The notes: a model not told the origin generated them from the letters alone. Positions 19,179 to 27,867 are shown, counted from the stretch's first letter. The stretch: 47,329 bases of DNA from Jiangellales bacterium (GCA_030447955.1 JAUJNY010000001.1:590056-637384), one strand, 5' to 3'. Numbers and translations are program-made.

Positions 19179-20605
19179 TGCAGGTACGCCTCCAGCCCGT
19201 GACGCCCGCCCTCCCGGCCGTACCCCGACTCCTGGTAGCCACCGAACGGCGAACCGGGGTCGAAGCGGTTGAAGGTGTTGGCCCACACCACGCCCGCGCG
19301 CAGCCGCTGTGCCATCCACAGGATGCGGCTGCCCTTGTCGGTCCAGACGCCGGCCGACAGGCCGTACGGGCTGTTGTTGGCCTTGTCGACCGCCTCGGCC
19401 GGTGTGCGGAACGTCAGCACCGACAGCACCGGGCCGAAGATCTCCTCGCGGGCGATGCGGTGCGCCTGGGAGACGCCGGTGAACACGGTGGGCGGGAACC
19501 AGTACCCCCGCTCGGGCAGCTCGCAGGGTGGGGACCAGCGCTGCGCACCCTCGGCCTCTCCGACGGCCGAGAGCTCGCGGATGCGCTCGAGCTGGGCGGC
19601 GGAGTTGATGGCGCCGACGTCGGTGTTCTTGTCCAGCGGGTCGCCGACGCGCAGAGTGGTCAGCCGGTACTTGAGCCGGCTCAGCACGTCCTCGGCGACC
19701 GACTCCTGGACGAGCAGCCGGGAGCCGGCGCAGCAAACGTGTCCCTGGTTGAAGAAGATGCCGTCGACGATGCCCTCGACCGCCTGGTCGATCGGCGCGT
19801 CGTCGAAGACCACGTTGGCCGCCTTGCCGCCCAGCTCCAGCGTCACCTTCTTGCCGCTGCCCGCCACCGAGCGGGCGATCTGCTTGCCGACCTCGGTAGA
19901 GCCGGTGAAGGCGACCTTGTCGACCCCGTCGTGCTCGACCAGCGCACGCCCGGTGTCGCCAGCGCCGGTGATGATGTTGACGACGCCGGGCGGCAGGTCG
20001 GCCTGCTGGCAGATCTCGGCGAACAACAGTGCGCTCAGCGGCGTCGTCTCCGCCGGCTTGAGCACGACGGTGTTGCCGGCGGCGAGAGCGGGCGCGACCT
20101 TCCAGGCGAGCATCAGCAGCGGGAAGTTCCACGGGATCACCTGGCCGGCCACCCCGAGCGGACGGGGCTCCCGGCCGGAAAGCGCATAGCCGAGCTTGTC
20201 GGCCCAACCCGCGTAGTAGAAGAAGTGGGCAGCGGCCAGCGGGACGTCGACGTCGCGGGACTCCCGGATGGGCTTGCCGTTGTCGATGGACTCGAGCACG
20301 GCAAGCTCGCGGGCCCGCTCCTGCATGATGCGCGCGATGCGGTAGAGGTACTTGGCTCGCTCAGCGCCGCGCATGCGCTGCCAGGTGCGGGTGTACGCCC
20401 CGCGGGCTGCCTGCACGGCAGCGTCGACGTCGCGCGGCCCCGCGGCGCTGACCTCGGCGAGCACCTCCTCCGTCGCCGGGTTCACGGTCTTGAACCGGTG
20501 GCCGTCGACGGGGTCTACGAACTCGCCACCCACGAAGAGGCCGTACGAGCTCTTGATGTCGACGATGGCGCGCGACTCCGGAGCGGGCGCGTACTCGAAC
20601 TTCAT
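19175..20605 (-). CDS. aldehyde dehydrogenase, full length
   Basis: NAD(P)-dependent aldehyde dehydrogenase of 476 residues. Landmarks are VIPWNFPLLM and AGNTVVLKPAE (coenzyme site), FTGSTEVGK, LELGGK with catalytic Glu257, FNQGHVCCAGSR with catalytic Cys291 and EIFGPVLSVLTF near the C-terminus. It lies four bases after deoC on the same strand. DeoC releases acetaldehyde, so acetaldehyde is the likely substrate and acetate or a related acid the product; this is inferred from context, not from residues. The ATG at 20605 is the only sensible start. The stop overlaps the short ALDH-like gene. Confidence 0.93.
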   Translation of the reverse strand: MKFEYAPAPESRAIVDIKSSYGLFVGGEFVDPVDGHRFKTVNPATEEVLAEVSAAGPRDVDAAVQAARGAYTRTWQRMRGAERAKYLYRIARIMQERARELAVLESIDNGKPIRESRDVDVPLAAAHFFYYAGWADKLGYALSGREPRPLGVAGQVIPWNFPLLMLAWKVAPALAAGNTVVLKPAETTPLSALLFAEICQQADLPPGVVNIITGAGDTGRALVEHDGVDKVAFTGSTEVGKQIARSVAGSGKKVTLELGGKAANVVFDDAPIDQAVEGIVDGIFFNQGHVCCAGSRLLVQESVAEDVLSRLKYRLTTLRVGDPLDKNTDVGAINSAAQLERIRELSAVGEAEGAQRWSPPCELPERGYWFPPTVFTGVSQAHRIAREEIFGPVLSVLTFRTPAEAVDKANNSPYGLSAGVWTDKGSRILWMAQRLRAGVVWANTFNRFDPGSPFGGYQESGYGREGGRHGLEAYLQ

Positions 20606-20609
20606 GGTC

Positions 20610-21575
20610 TCAGTCCACGGTGAAGTAGTCGGGACCGGCGTAGCGGCCGGTCGTCATCCGCTGGCGCTGCATGAGCAGGTCGTTGAGCAGGGTCGAGGCC
20701 CCGATCCTGAACCAGCGGGGGTCGAGCCACTCCTCCCCGGCGGTCTCGTTGACGAGCACGAGGTGGCGGATCGCGTCCTTGGCCGTACGGATGCCGCCGG
20801 CAGGCTTGACCCCGACCATGCGTCCCGTCGCCGCCCGGAAGTCCCGCACTGCCTCGAGCATGACCTGGGTGACCGGGAGGGTCGCCGCCGGCTGCACTTT
20901 GCCGGTACTGGTCTTGATGAAGTCGGCGCCGGCGAGCATGGCCAGCCAGGAAGCCCGCCGTACGTTGTCGTACGTCGCGAGCTCGCCCACTTCGAGGATG
21001 ACCTTGAGCCTGGCGGTGCCACAGGCCTGCTTGACCGCGACGATGTCCTCCAGGACAGCTCGGTAGCGCCCGACCAGGAAGGCGCCCCGGTCGATGACCA
21101 TGTCGATCTCGTCGGCGCCCGCCGCCACCGCGTCGGCGGTGTCGGCGAGCTTGACCGCCCGCGAGGCCCGGCCGCTGGGAAAAGCCGTGGCGACGCTGGC
21201 GACCTTGACGCCGCTCGGCCCGGTCGCCGCCTTCGCCACCGCGACCAGGTCGGGATAGACGCACACCGCCGCGACGGCAGGGACGGACGCGTCCGAGGGG
21301 TCAGGTCGCTGCGCCTTGGCGCAGAGCGTGCGCACCTTGCCCGGGGTGTCCTGCCCTTCCAGCGTGGTGAGGTCGATTATGGAGATAGCCAGGTCGATGG
21401 CGAACTGCTTCGCGGCAGTCTTGATCGACCGGGTCGACAGCATGGCAGCCCTTGCCTCGGCGCCCACCTGGTCGACACCGGGCAGCCCGTGCAGGAAGCG
21501 GCGCAGCGAGGCGTCGGTGGAGACGACGTCCGTAACGCGGTCGAGCGGCAGCGTCGGCTCGGTCAGCAACGGCAC
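20610..21575 (-). CDS. deoC: deoxyribose-phosphate aldolase
   Basis: Class I aldolase that splits 2-deoxyribose-5-phosphate into glyceraldehyde-3-phosphate and acetaldehyde, the last step of deoxynucleoside breakdown. The Schiff-base lysine is in DFIKTSTGK. GVKPAGGIRT carries the second conserved lysine, and DEIDMVIDRGAF the catalytic Asp. The N-terminus (SLRRFLHGLPGVD, STRSIKT) matches the long actinobacterial form of about 320 residues. A GTG at 21596 is also in frame. I prefer the GTG at 21575 because TACGCT ends six bases upstream. It leads a three-gene unit with the two ALDH genes and diverges from the PH-domain gene. Confidence 0.95.
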   Translation of the reverse strand: MPLLTEPTLPLDRVTDVVSTDASLRRFLHGLPGVDQVGAEARAAMLSTRSIKTAAKQFAIDLAISIIDLTTLEGQDTPGKVRTLCAKAQRPDPSDASVPAVAAVCVYPDLVAVAKAATGPSGVKVASVATAFPSGRASRAVKLADTADAVAAGADEIDMVIDRGAFLVGRYRAVLEDIVAVKQACGTARLKVILEVGELATYDNVRRASWLAMLAGADFIKTSTGKVQPAATLPVTQVMLEAVRDFRAATGRMVGVKPAGGIRTAKDAIRHLVLVNETAGEEWLDPRWFRIGASTLLNDLLMQRQRMTTGRYAGPDYFTVD

Positions 21576-21581
21576 CGCTCC

Positions 21582-21587
21582 AGCGTA
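21582..21587 (-). promoter_or_regulatory. leaderless-type -10 box of deoC
   Basis: TACGCT on the minus strand ends six bases before the GTG at 21575. On the other strand CACAAT (21594-21599), eight bases before ATG 21608, could serve the divergent gene, but it is a weaker match. Confidence 0.45.
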
Positions 21588-21607
21588 GTGCGGCACAATC
21601 GACGCCC

Positions 21608-22225
21608 ATGGCCTCGAGCGCGAGCGAGGCGGGCGGCAGGCCGGTGACTCGGTTCCGCTCGTCGCGGGGACGGCTGCTCGGCTGGGCCTGGCTGATCTTC
21701 GCGGCCCTCAACCTCGTGGACCTCGGGTTGCGCGGGCGCAGCCTCACCACGGCCGCGTACGCCGCCGGCCTGGTCGCCGTCAGCGTTGGCGTGTGGGCAT
21801 GGCTGCTGCGCCCACAGGTGCTCGCCTGGCCAGATCGGCTGTTGCTGCGTGGCGCCCTGCGCGACGTGACTCTGCCCTGGGGCAGGGTGAGCGCCATAGA
21901 CGCCAGCCACTGCCTCCGCGTCCACGCCGGTGAGCGGACGTTCCGTTCGTACGTCGTCTCCTCCGGCGTGCGTGCGCAGCGCCGGTCCTGGAAGCAACAG
22001 GGACCCACCGGCGGCAGCGCGAGCCGCCAGGACACCGCCGCCACCTTGCTCGGCCGTACCGAGGTCGACTACGTGGCCGAGGAGCTCACCCGCCTGCACG
22101 ACCGCTACTCCCGGCAGAGCTCTAGCCAGGCTGCGCTGCGCGTGCAGACCCGCTGGGCGGAGGTCGCAGCGCTGGCCCTCAGCTCACTCGTCTGCATAGT
22201 CCTCGTCGTCCGTGCCGCAAGCTGA
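21608..22225 (+). CDS. PH-domain-like integral membrane protein of unknown function
   Basis: Protein of 205 residues with two N-terminal membrane segments (LLGWAWLIFAALNLVDL; AAYAAGLVAVSVGVWAWLL), a soluble middle and a C-terminal membrane segment (ALALSSLVCIVLVV). The segment VLAWPDRLLLRGALRDVTLPWGRV resembles bacterial PH domains, where a strand pair follows a membrane helix and the Trp-Gly dipeptide is typical. This is a family-level guess. A gene like it sits beside deoC in other actinobacteria as far as I recall. It is divergent from deoC and its last 42 bases overlap the convergent HTH gene. Confidence 0.72.
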   Translation: MASSASEAGGRPVTRFRSSRGRLLGWAWLIFAALNLVDLGLRGRSLTTAAYAAGLVAVSVGVWAWLLRPQVLAWPDRLLLRGALRDVTLPWGRVSAIDASHCLRVHAGERTFRSYVVSSGVRAQRRSWKQQGPTGGSASRQDTAATLLGRTEVDYVAEELTRLHDRYSRQSSSQAALRVQTRWAEVAALALSSLVCIVLVVRAAS

Positions 22226-22723
22226 CTCCGCCTCCGCCTGCGCCCGCCGCCTCGCCTGCAACAGCGCCAGCCGCGCGCGCCGCTGCCGGTCACGGGGCTC
22301 CCACCAGGCGAGCCAGGCGGCGTACCGAGGCTCAGTCGCACGTGTGCGGTAGGACCAGGGCGGCGCGGGGATGGTGGCGTACGTCCCGTACCGCGGGCCC
22401 TGCGCCCAGTCGCGCCAGGGGTGGCGCACCCGTCGCACGTTCAGGTGCGCGGGGTAGTGACGCCCGCCGGCGTTGCGTACCCGCTCGTGCTCGAGCGCCG
22501 AAACGGCTTTGCCCGCTCCGTCAGTCAGCACCACAGCACAATCGGCCGCGGCGAGCAGCGACACGACAGTGCTCCACCGGGCGTCCGAATCGGCGGCGCC
22601 CTCGAGACGCGCCACTGTCGTGCGGCCAACCCCTGCAGCCGCGGCGAGCTCGCGCTGGCTGAGCTCGCCGCGTCTGCGCGCCGCCCGCAACAGCGCGCCT
22701 AGCGAAAGGGAAGCGTCGTCCAT
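22184..22723 (-). CDS. XRE-type helix-turn-helix protein
   Basis: Protein of 179 residues. The N-terminal 60 residues form a lambda-repressor-like HTH (LGALLRAARRRGELSQRELAAAAGVGRTTVARLEG), followed by a short segment typical of XRE regulators (WSTVVSLLAAADCAVVLTDG). The rest is rich in Trp, Tyr, Arg and Pro (HPWRDWAQGPRYGTYATIP, WLAWWEPRDRQRRARLALLQARRRAQAE) and ends in an acidic tail (DDEDYADE); I do not recognise that part. The ATG at 22723 fits the beginning of the HTH; an upstream in-frame start would add about 56 unrelated residues. It lies downstream of phosphomannomutase on the same strand, separated by a strong hairpin. Its target is unknown. Confidence 0.75.
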   Translation of the reverse strand: MDDASLSLGALLRAARRRGELSQRELAAAAGVGRTTVARLEGAADSDARWSTVVSLLAAADCAVVLTDGAGKAVSALEHERVRNAGGRHYPAHLNVRRVRHPWRDWAQGPRYGTYATIPAPPWSYRTRATEPRYAAWLAWWEPRDRQRRARLALLQARRRAQAEAESACGTDDEDYADE

Positions 22724-22842
22724 GACCGCGACGTTGCCCGGCTTCCCCTGTGGGGGACGACGCCGCCGGAGCCAAGCTGTGGACGAGATCGCGTGACGCG
22801 ACCACCTGTGGACGCCCAGCCACCAGGCGGGAGGGAACGTGA

Positions 22843-22892
22843 AGTGCCTCGACAGTCTGGCCCCGAAAGTGGGGGCAGACTGCCGAGGCACT
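22843..22892 (-). terminator. long hairpin after the phosphomannomutase gene
   Basis: The 188 bases between the HTH start (22723) and the mutase stop (22912) hold an imperfect inverted repeat. AGTGCCTCG-CAGTCTG and CCCC pair across a loop of about six bases, with one mismatch and one bulged base in a stem of roughly 20 bp. There is no T-tract, as is common for actinobacterial terminators. Confidence 0.65.
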
Positions 22893-22911
22893 CAGGGTGG
22901 TGCCAGCGGAC

Positions 22912-24600
22912 TCATTGAAGGCCGGCGGCAGCGGGCAGGTCGGCGCGGATGGCAAGCAACGCCGATGCGGCCGTACGGCGCGCGCTGTCGACGTCGCCCG
23001 CGACGACGGGCTGCACGACCTCGAGGTAGCACTTGAGCTTGGGTTCGGTGCCGCTCGGTCGGACAACGACGCGCGCCGCCCCGGTGAGGCGGTAACGCAG
23101 CGCGTCCGTGCCCGGCTGGGCCTCACTGCCCTCGAGGAGGTCGTCGACGGACTCGACGCGGCGGCCCCCCAGCTCTACCGGCGGAGTGGCCCGGAGGTGA
23201 CGCATTGCCGCCGTCGCTGTGGTCGTTGTCGGCCCGTCGAGCCGGACCGCCAGCTGGTCCGTCGCGTGCAGCCCGTAATCGGTGGCAAGGTCGTCGAGCA
23301 GCCCGACCAGCGTGGTGCCGGACGCGAGCGCCGTGGCGGCGAGCTCGGCGACGAGCACGGCAGCGGAGATGCCGTCCTTGTCCCGTACCGCCTGCGGGTC
23401 GACGCAGTAGCCGAGCGCCTCCTCGTAGCCGTAGGAGAGGCCCTCCACCCGAGAGATCCACTTGAAGCCGGTCAGTGTCTCAACGTGGGCGAGACCGTGC
23501 CGCTCGGCGATCCGGGCGAGCAGGGAGGAGGAAACGATCGAGCTCGCGACGACTCCGGCGAGCCTCGGCTCCCGCCGCAGCAGGTGAGTCGCCAGCAGCG
23601 TTCCCACCTCGTCACCACTCAGCATCCGCCAGCCGGTGGGCGTGCCCGCGCGCGGATCGGGGACTGCTATCGCGCAGCGGTCGGCGTCCGGGTCATGGGC
23701 GATGACCAGGTCGGCACCGGTCTCGATCGCAGCTGCGAGAGCGAGGTCCATCGCCCCCGGTTCCTCGGGGTTGGGGAAGGCGACCGTGGGGAAGTCGGGG
23801 TCGGGCGCTGCCTGTTCTGCCACGACGACCGGCTCGGGGAAGCCCGCCCGCGCGAGCGTGGCGAGCATCACGTCGCGTCCGACGCCGTGGAGCGGGGTGT
23901 AGACCACGCGGACCGCCCGCGCAGTGTTGGGCCGGGCCACCGCAGCCGCGCGCGAGACGTAGCTGGAGACCACGTCCGCGTCTACGAGCCGCCACCCGGA
24001 GTCGGCGAGCGGCACCGCCGCCAGCGGGCCGATCGCGTCGATCTCGGCGCAGATCTCGGCTTCGGCCGGTGGTGCAACCTGCGCACCATCCGCGACGTAC
24101 ACCTTGTAGCCGTTGTCCGGAGGTGGGTTGTGAGAGGCGGTGACCATGACCCCTGCGTCGGCGTCGAGCTCGCGGACCGCAAAGGCCAGCAGTGGTGTCG
24201 GGCAGGGACCGGGCAGGGCCAGCGCTCGCAGGCCGGCGCCGGCCAGCACCGCGCAGGTGTCGCGCGCGAAGTCCGCGGAGCGGTGGCGGGCGTCGTGACC
24301 CACCACCACCGTGTCCTGACCGTGCGCCCGCAGCAAGGCGGCGAGCCCGGCGGTCACCCGGATGACCACGGCGCGGTTCATCCGGTTGGGCCCCGCTCCC
24401 ACGGCGCCGCGGAGACCTGCGGTGCCGAAGCGGAGGCGATCACCGAAGCGGTCACCGAGGTCGGCGAGCGCGGCCTCCTCGCCCGCCTCCGCCCGGCGAA
24501 GCAAGGCGGCGAGCTCGTCCCGAGTCTGGGCGTCCGGGTCCTCGGCCAGCCAGGCTTGTGCCTCCTCGAGCACGCTCGGGTGGGGACCCGTCGTGCTCAC
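22912..24600 (-). CDS. phospho-sugar mutase (phosphomannomutase / phosphopentomutase-like)
   Basis: Alpha-D-phosphohexomutase superfamily enzyme of 562 residues. The catalytic phosphoserine loop is VTASHNPPPDNGYK, the Mg loop HDPDADRCA, the sugar-binding loop GYEEALGY and the phosphate-binding loop RPSGTEPK, all intact. FGTAGLRGAVG at the N-terminus is typical of the long PGM2/PMM-like branch, which in other organisms includes phosphopentomutases and phosphoglucomutases. Since purine nucleoside phosphorylase and deoC are neighbours, conversion of (deoxy)ribose-1-phosphate to the 5-phosphate is an attractive role, but annotation as phosphomannomutase is the usual one. The GTG start overlaps the SDR gene stop (GTGA), so it sits in an operon with that gene and PNP. 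Confidence 0.9.
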   Translation of the reverse strand: MSTTGPHPSVLEEAQAWLAEDPDAQTRDELAALLRRAEAGEEAALADLGDRFGDRLRFGTAGLRGAVGAGPNRMNRAVVIRVTAGLAALLRAHGQDTVVVGHDARHRSADFARDTCAVLAGAGLRALALPGPCPTPLLAFAVRELDADAGVMVTASHNPPPDNGYKVYVADGAQVAPPAEAEICAEIDAIGPLAAVPLADSGWRLVDADVVSSYVSRAAAVARPNTARAVRVVYTPLHGVGRDVMLATLARAGFPEPVVVAEQAAPDPDFPTVAFPNPEEPGAMDLALAAAIETGADLVIAHDPDADRCAIAVPDPRAGTPTGWRMLSGDEVGTLLATHLLRREPRLAGVVASSIVSSSLLARIAERHGLAHVETLTGFKWISRVEGLSYGYEEALGYCVDPQAVRDKDGISAAVLVAELAATALASGTTLVGLLDDLATDYGLHATDQLAVRLDGPTTTTATAAMRHLRATPPVELGGRRVESVDDLLEGSEAQPGTDALRYRLTGAARVVVRPSGTEPKLKCYLEVVQPVVAGDVDSARRTAASALLAIRADLPAAAGLQ

Positions 24601-25406
24601 GCTTCCTCCCGCGGGTCGGCCGGGCGGTCGAACCCCGGACCGGTGAACTCCCCGCCGACGCAGGCCGCTGCGAGCCGGTCGTCGTCGGTCTCCGGGGTGG
24701 CGAGGATCTCGTCGGCGTAGGCCTCCGCGTCGTCGAGCGGCTCGTACCCGAGGGCCCGCGCGTCAGCCAGGTCCCACCACCCGCGGGTGTTGCCGGAGAC
24801 GCCCCACAGCAGCGCCCAGCCCAGCTCGGGTGCGCGCAGGCAGGCATCAACCAGCCGGGCACAGTCACCCGGGCTTAGCCACGTCGTCAGGTGCCGGCGG
24901 GTGGTGGGGTGGTCGAGAAAGCTGCCGATGCGCAGGCACGCCGCCGACAAGCCGTAGCGGTCCACGTAGAGCCGGACGAGCGCCTCGGCGGCCACCTTGC
25001 CGACGCCGTACACAGTGTCCGGTCGGGGCGCCGCATCCGCCGGCACCGACGGGGCGCGCGGTGTCCATCCGGTCGCGTGGTTGCTGCTGGCGTACACCAG
25101 CCGGTTCACACCATGCCGGCGCATCCCGTCAAGGACCGCCCCGAGTGTCAGCACGTGGGAGTCCAGGATGACCGGCAGGGGAGACTCGGTGGGTACGCCG
25201 GCGAGGTGGACGACCGCCTGGCTGCCGGGCAGCACGCGGTCGAGGACGGCGTGGTCGCGGCAGTCGCCGACGACGACGTCGCCGTTGGCGTCGCGGGCCT
25301 CGGGGGCGCGGAGGTCGAGCCCGGAGACGTCGTGCCCGAGCTCGGGCAGCGTAGCGAGCAGCGCCGTGCCGATCCGGCCGGCGGCACCGACGACGAGCAC
25401 GCGCAT
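24597..25406 (-). CDS. NAD-dependent epimerase/dehydratase, uronate dehydrogenase-like
   Basis: Extended short-chain dehydrogenase, about 269 residues. It has MRVLVVGAAGRIGTAL (nucleotide-binding GxxGxxG), VVHLAG, YASSNHATGW and YGVGKVAAE (catalytic Tyr and Lys). The SSNHxxG stretch resembles uronate dehydrogenases, but substrate cannot be assigned. I prefer the ATG at 25406 over an in-frame start 24 bases upstream because GGGAG lies about eight bases before it and MRVLVVG is the natural beginning. It sits between PNP (four-base gap) and the mutase (GTGA overlap), so it could act on a sugar from nucleoside breakdown (speculative). Confidence 0.85.
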   Translation of the reverse strand: MRVLVVGAAGRIGTALLATLPELGHDVSGLDLRAPEARDANGDVVVGDCRDHAVLDRVLPGSQAVVHLAGVPTESPLPVILDSHVLTLGAVLDGMRRHGVNRLVYASSNHATGWTPRAPSVPADAAPRPDTVYGVGKVAAEALVRLYVDRYGLSAACLRIGSFLDHPTTRRHLTTWLSPGDCARLVDACLRAPELGWALLWGVSGNTRGWWDLADARALGYEPLDDAEAYADEILATPETDDDRLAAACVGGEFTGPGFDRPADPREEA

Positions 25407-25410
25407 CAGG

Positions 25411-26232
25411 TCACACTCCCGGCAGCACACCGGATAGCAGCCGGCCCATGGCCGATGCAGCTGCGCTCCCGGTACGGAGCACCTCCGCGTGGTCCAGCGG
25501 CTGGCCGGTCATGCCGGCGGCGAGGTTGGTGACGAGGGAGATGCCGAGTACCTCCATGCCGGCCTCACGCGCGGCGATGGCCTCCAGTGTCGTCGACATC
25601 CCGACGAGGTCGGCGCCGGCTGCCCGCAGCATGCGGATCTCGGCGGGGGTCTCGTAGTGCGGCCCGGGGAGCTGGGCGTAGACGCCTTCGGCGAGCGCAG
25701 GGTCCACCGCCCGGCACAGGCTGCGCAGCCGCGGCGCGTACAGCCCGGTGAGGTCGACGAACCGCGCGCCACACAACGGCGAGGTCGCCGTGAGGTTGAG
25801 GTGGTCGGTGATGAGGACTGGCCTCCCGGGCGTCCAGTCCGCGCGCAGCGACCCGCAGCCGTTGGTGAGCACCGCGACCCGGCACCCGGCAGCAGCGGCG
25901 GTCCGCACGGCGTGCGTCACCGCGGCGACTCCGTGCCCCTCGTACAGGTGCGTGCGGCCCAGGAACGCCAGCACTCGCCGCCCGTCAGCGCGCAGGGAGC
26001 GGACCAGACCGGCGTGACCGGCCGCGGCCGGCGGCGCAAAGCCCGTCAGGTCGCCGACACCGATCTCGGCCTCGACCGTGCCGAGCTCCTCCGCCGCGGG
26101 CAGCCATCCCGAGCCCAGCACGACCACGACGTCGTGGCGCTCCACCCCGGTACGTGCGCGCAGCGCGTCGGCGGCCTCCTGGGCCGCCGCGTACGGGTCC
26201 GGCGCGGGCCGCGCGCCCGCAGACGTCGTCAC
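25411..26232 (-). CDS. purine nucleoside phosphorylase
   Basis: Trimeric-type (PNP/MTAP family) phosphorylase that splits inosine, guanosine and their deoxy forms to base and (deoxy)ribose-1-phosphate. It is 273 residues. Signatures are [10 protein letters not shown] (phosphate loop), [24 protein letters not shown], the long motif [16 protein letters not shown] with the purine-site Glu, and [16 protein letters not shown]. It leads an operon with the SDR gene and the sugar mutase. The GTG start lies eight bases after a TAnnnT box and diverges from the LpdA-like gene. The in-frame extension upstream of 26232 is antisense to that gene and not real. Confidence 0.94.
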   Translation of the reverse strand: MTTSAGARPAPDPYAAAQEAADALRARTGVERHDVVVVLGSGWLPAAEELGTVEAEIGVGDLTGFAPPAAAGHAGLVRSLRADGRRVLAFLGRTHLYEGHGVAAVTHAVRTAAAAGCRVAVLTNGCGSLRADWTPGRPVLITDHLNLTATSPLCGARFVDLTGLYAPRLRSLCRAVDPALAEGVYAQLPGPHYETPAEIRMLRAAGADLVGMSTTLEAIAAREAGMEVLGISLVTNLAAGMTGQPLDHAEVLRTGSAAASAMGRLLSGVLPGV

Positions 26233-26240
26233 GGTCGCGG

Positions 26241-26246
26241 AGGCTA
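26241..26246 (-). promoter_or_regulatory. leaderless-type -10 box of the PNP gene
   Basis: TAGCCT on the minus strand ends eight bases before the GTG at 26232. The 57-base gap to the divergent gene also holds GAGAAT (26277-26282), seven bases before GTG 26290, a weaker candidate for that gene. Confidence 0.45.
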
Positions 26247-26289
26247 TCGCCCCGCCGACGGCTCGCCCCGGTACGGGAGAATGCCCGGC

Positions 26290-27699
26290 GTGACTCGGAT
26301 CGCGATACTCGGTGGCGGCCCGGGTGGCTACGAGGCCGCGCTCGTGGCTGCCCAGCTGGGAGCCGAGGTGACCGTCGTCGACCGCGACGGGATCGGCGGA
26401 TCGGCGGTGCTGACCGACTGCGTACCCAGCAAGACGCTTGTCGCGACGGCCGAGGTCATGTCGCGGGCAGCGGAGTCCGCCGACCTCGGGGTCGTGCTGG
26501 ACGGCGGACACAGCTCCGCCGTCCCCGCCGGGTGGGGTGTCGTCGGCGTGGAGATCGACCGGGTCAACGCGCGGGTGCGCACGCTCGCGGAGGCGCAGTC
26601 GCGGGACATCGCCGCCCGGTTGGACAAGGAGGGGGTCCGCGTCCTCTCCGGCACCGGTCGCCTCGACGGCCCCCAGCGGGTGGTCGCCACCCTCGCCGGC
26701 GGCGGTGAGGAGGAGGTGGACGCCGACGCCGTGCTCGTCGCGACCGGGGCTCATCCGCGGCTCCTGCCGGGCGCCCAGCCGGACGGCGAGCGGATCCTCA
26801 CCTGGACCCAGCTGTACGACCTGGAGGTGCTGCCGGAGCGGCTGGTGGTGGTGGGCTCGGGAGTGACGGGGGCGGAGTTCGCCAGTGCCTACCGGGCGCT
26901 GGGCTGTGAGGTCGTGCTCGTCTCCTCGCGCGAGCACGTGCTGCCGGGGGAGGACAGCGACGCCGCCCACGTGCTCGAGGACGTGTTTGCCCGGCGTGGG
27001 CTCAATGTGCTCGCCCGTTCGCGCGCGGCCGGGGTGCAGCGCCGCGACGGGGGTGTGGTGGTGTCCCTCGAGGACGGGCGTGAGGTCGCTGGGTCGCACT
27101 GCCTGCTCGCCGTCGGATCCGCGCCCAACACCGACGGCATCGGCTTGGCGGAGGCCGGTGTGCGCCTGGGTCGGGGCGGCGGCTTCGTCGAGGTGGACCG
27201 GGTCTCGCGGACGAGCGCGCGCGGTGTCTATGCAGCCGGTGACTGCACAGGGGTGCTCATGCTCGCCTCGGTCGCCGCGATGCAGGGCCGGATCGCGATG
27301 TGGCACGCGCTGGGTGACGCAGTCGCGCCGCTCGACCTCAAGGCGGTCTCGTCCACCGTGTTCACCGACCCGGAGATCGCCACCGTCGGCTGGAGCCAGT
27401 CCGCCGTCGACGCGGGGGACATCGAGGCACGCGCCGTCAAGCTCCCGCTCGCCACGAACGCCCGAGCCAAGATGCAGGGCATCACCGATGGCTTCGTGAA
27501 GCTGTTCTGCAGGCCGGGCACCGGGATCATCGTGGGTGGTGTCGTGGTGTCGCCGCGGGCCAGCGAGCTTGTCCATCCGCTGGCGCTCGCGGTGGGCGCG
27601 AGCCTCACCGTCGACGACCTCACGCACGCGTTCACGGTGTACCCGTCGCTGTCCGGGTCGCTCGCCGAGGCCGCCCGCCAGCTCCACCTGCGCTCCTAG
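26290..27699 (+). CDS. LpdA-like flavoprotein, NAD(P)H-quinone dehydrogenase (not a lipoamide dehydrogenase)
   Basis: FAD- and NAD(P)-binding protein of about 469 residues in the pyridine nucleotide-disulfide reductase fold. FAD site [14 protein letters not shown](P) site [15 protein letters not shown]; second FAD motif [10 protein letters not shown]. The redox disulfide is broken: where lipoamide dehydrogenase has CxxxxC, this has AVLTDC (Ala39 for the first Cys, Cys44 kept), and the C-terminal His of HxHPT is replaced in FTVYPSLSG. Thus it cannot do normal disulfide chemistry. The pattern matches mycobacterial LpdA (Rv3303c type), reported to reduce quinones. The GTG at 26290 gives the natural beginning [10 protein letters not shown]; an ATG at 26281 is possible. 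Confidence 0.9.
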   Translation: MTRIAILGGGPGGYEAALVAAQLGAEVTVVDRDGIGGSAVLTDCVPSKTLVATAEVMSRAAESADLGVVLDGGHSSAVPAGWGVVGVEIDRVNARVRTLAEAQSRDIAARLDKEGVRVLSGTGRLDGPQRVVATLAGGGEEEVDADAVLVATGAHPRLLPGAQPDGERILTWTQLYDLEVLPERLVVVGSGVTGAEFASAYRALGCEVVLVSSREHVLPGEDSDAAHVLEDVFARRGLNVLARSRAAGVQRRDGGVVVSLEDGREVAGSHCLLAVGSAPNTDGIGLAEAGVRLGRGGGFVEVDRVSRTSARGVYAAGDCTGVLMLASVAAMQGRIAMWHALGDAVAPLDLKAVSSTVFTDPEIATVGWSQSAVDAGDIEARAVKLPLATNARAKMQGITDGFVKLFCRPGTGIIVGGVVVSPRASELVHPLALAVGASLTVDDLTHAFTVYPSLSGSLAEAARQLHLRS

Positions 27700-27867
27700 G
27701 GACACCGCAAGGGACCCTGAGCGCGACCCGCCTGGGCTATTCCCACCGAGAGTCACCGGTGCCACACTGCGGCGCACGGCGCCAGCCGCCGGGATGCGCC
27801 CTCGGGCGGGCGCGTCCGATGCGCTCGGGAGATCGCCTGCCGGGCCGCACGTGCAAGGAGGTACCGG

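Noticed and set aside
22741-22820. Three CTGTGG units, two of them CTGTGGACG, which look like half DnaA boxes near a strong hairpin
   Set aside because: None is a full TTGTCCACA-type box, there is no AT-rich segment, and no dnaA, dnaN or parAB gene is near. An origin is not supported.
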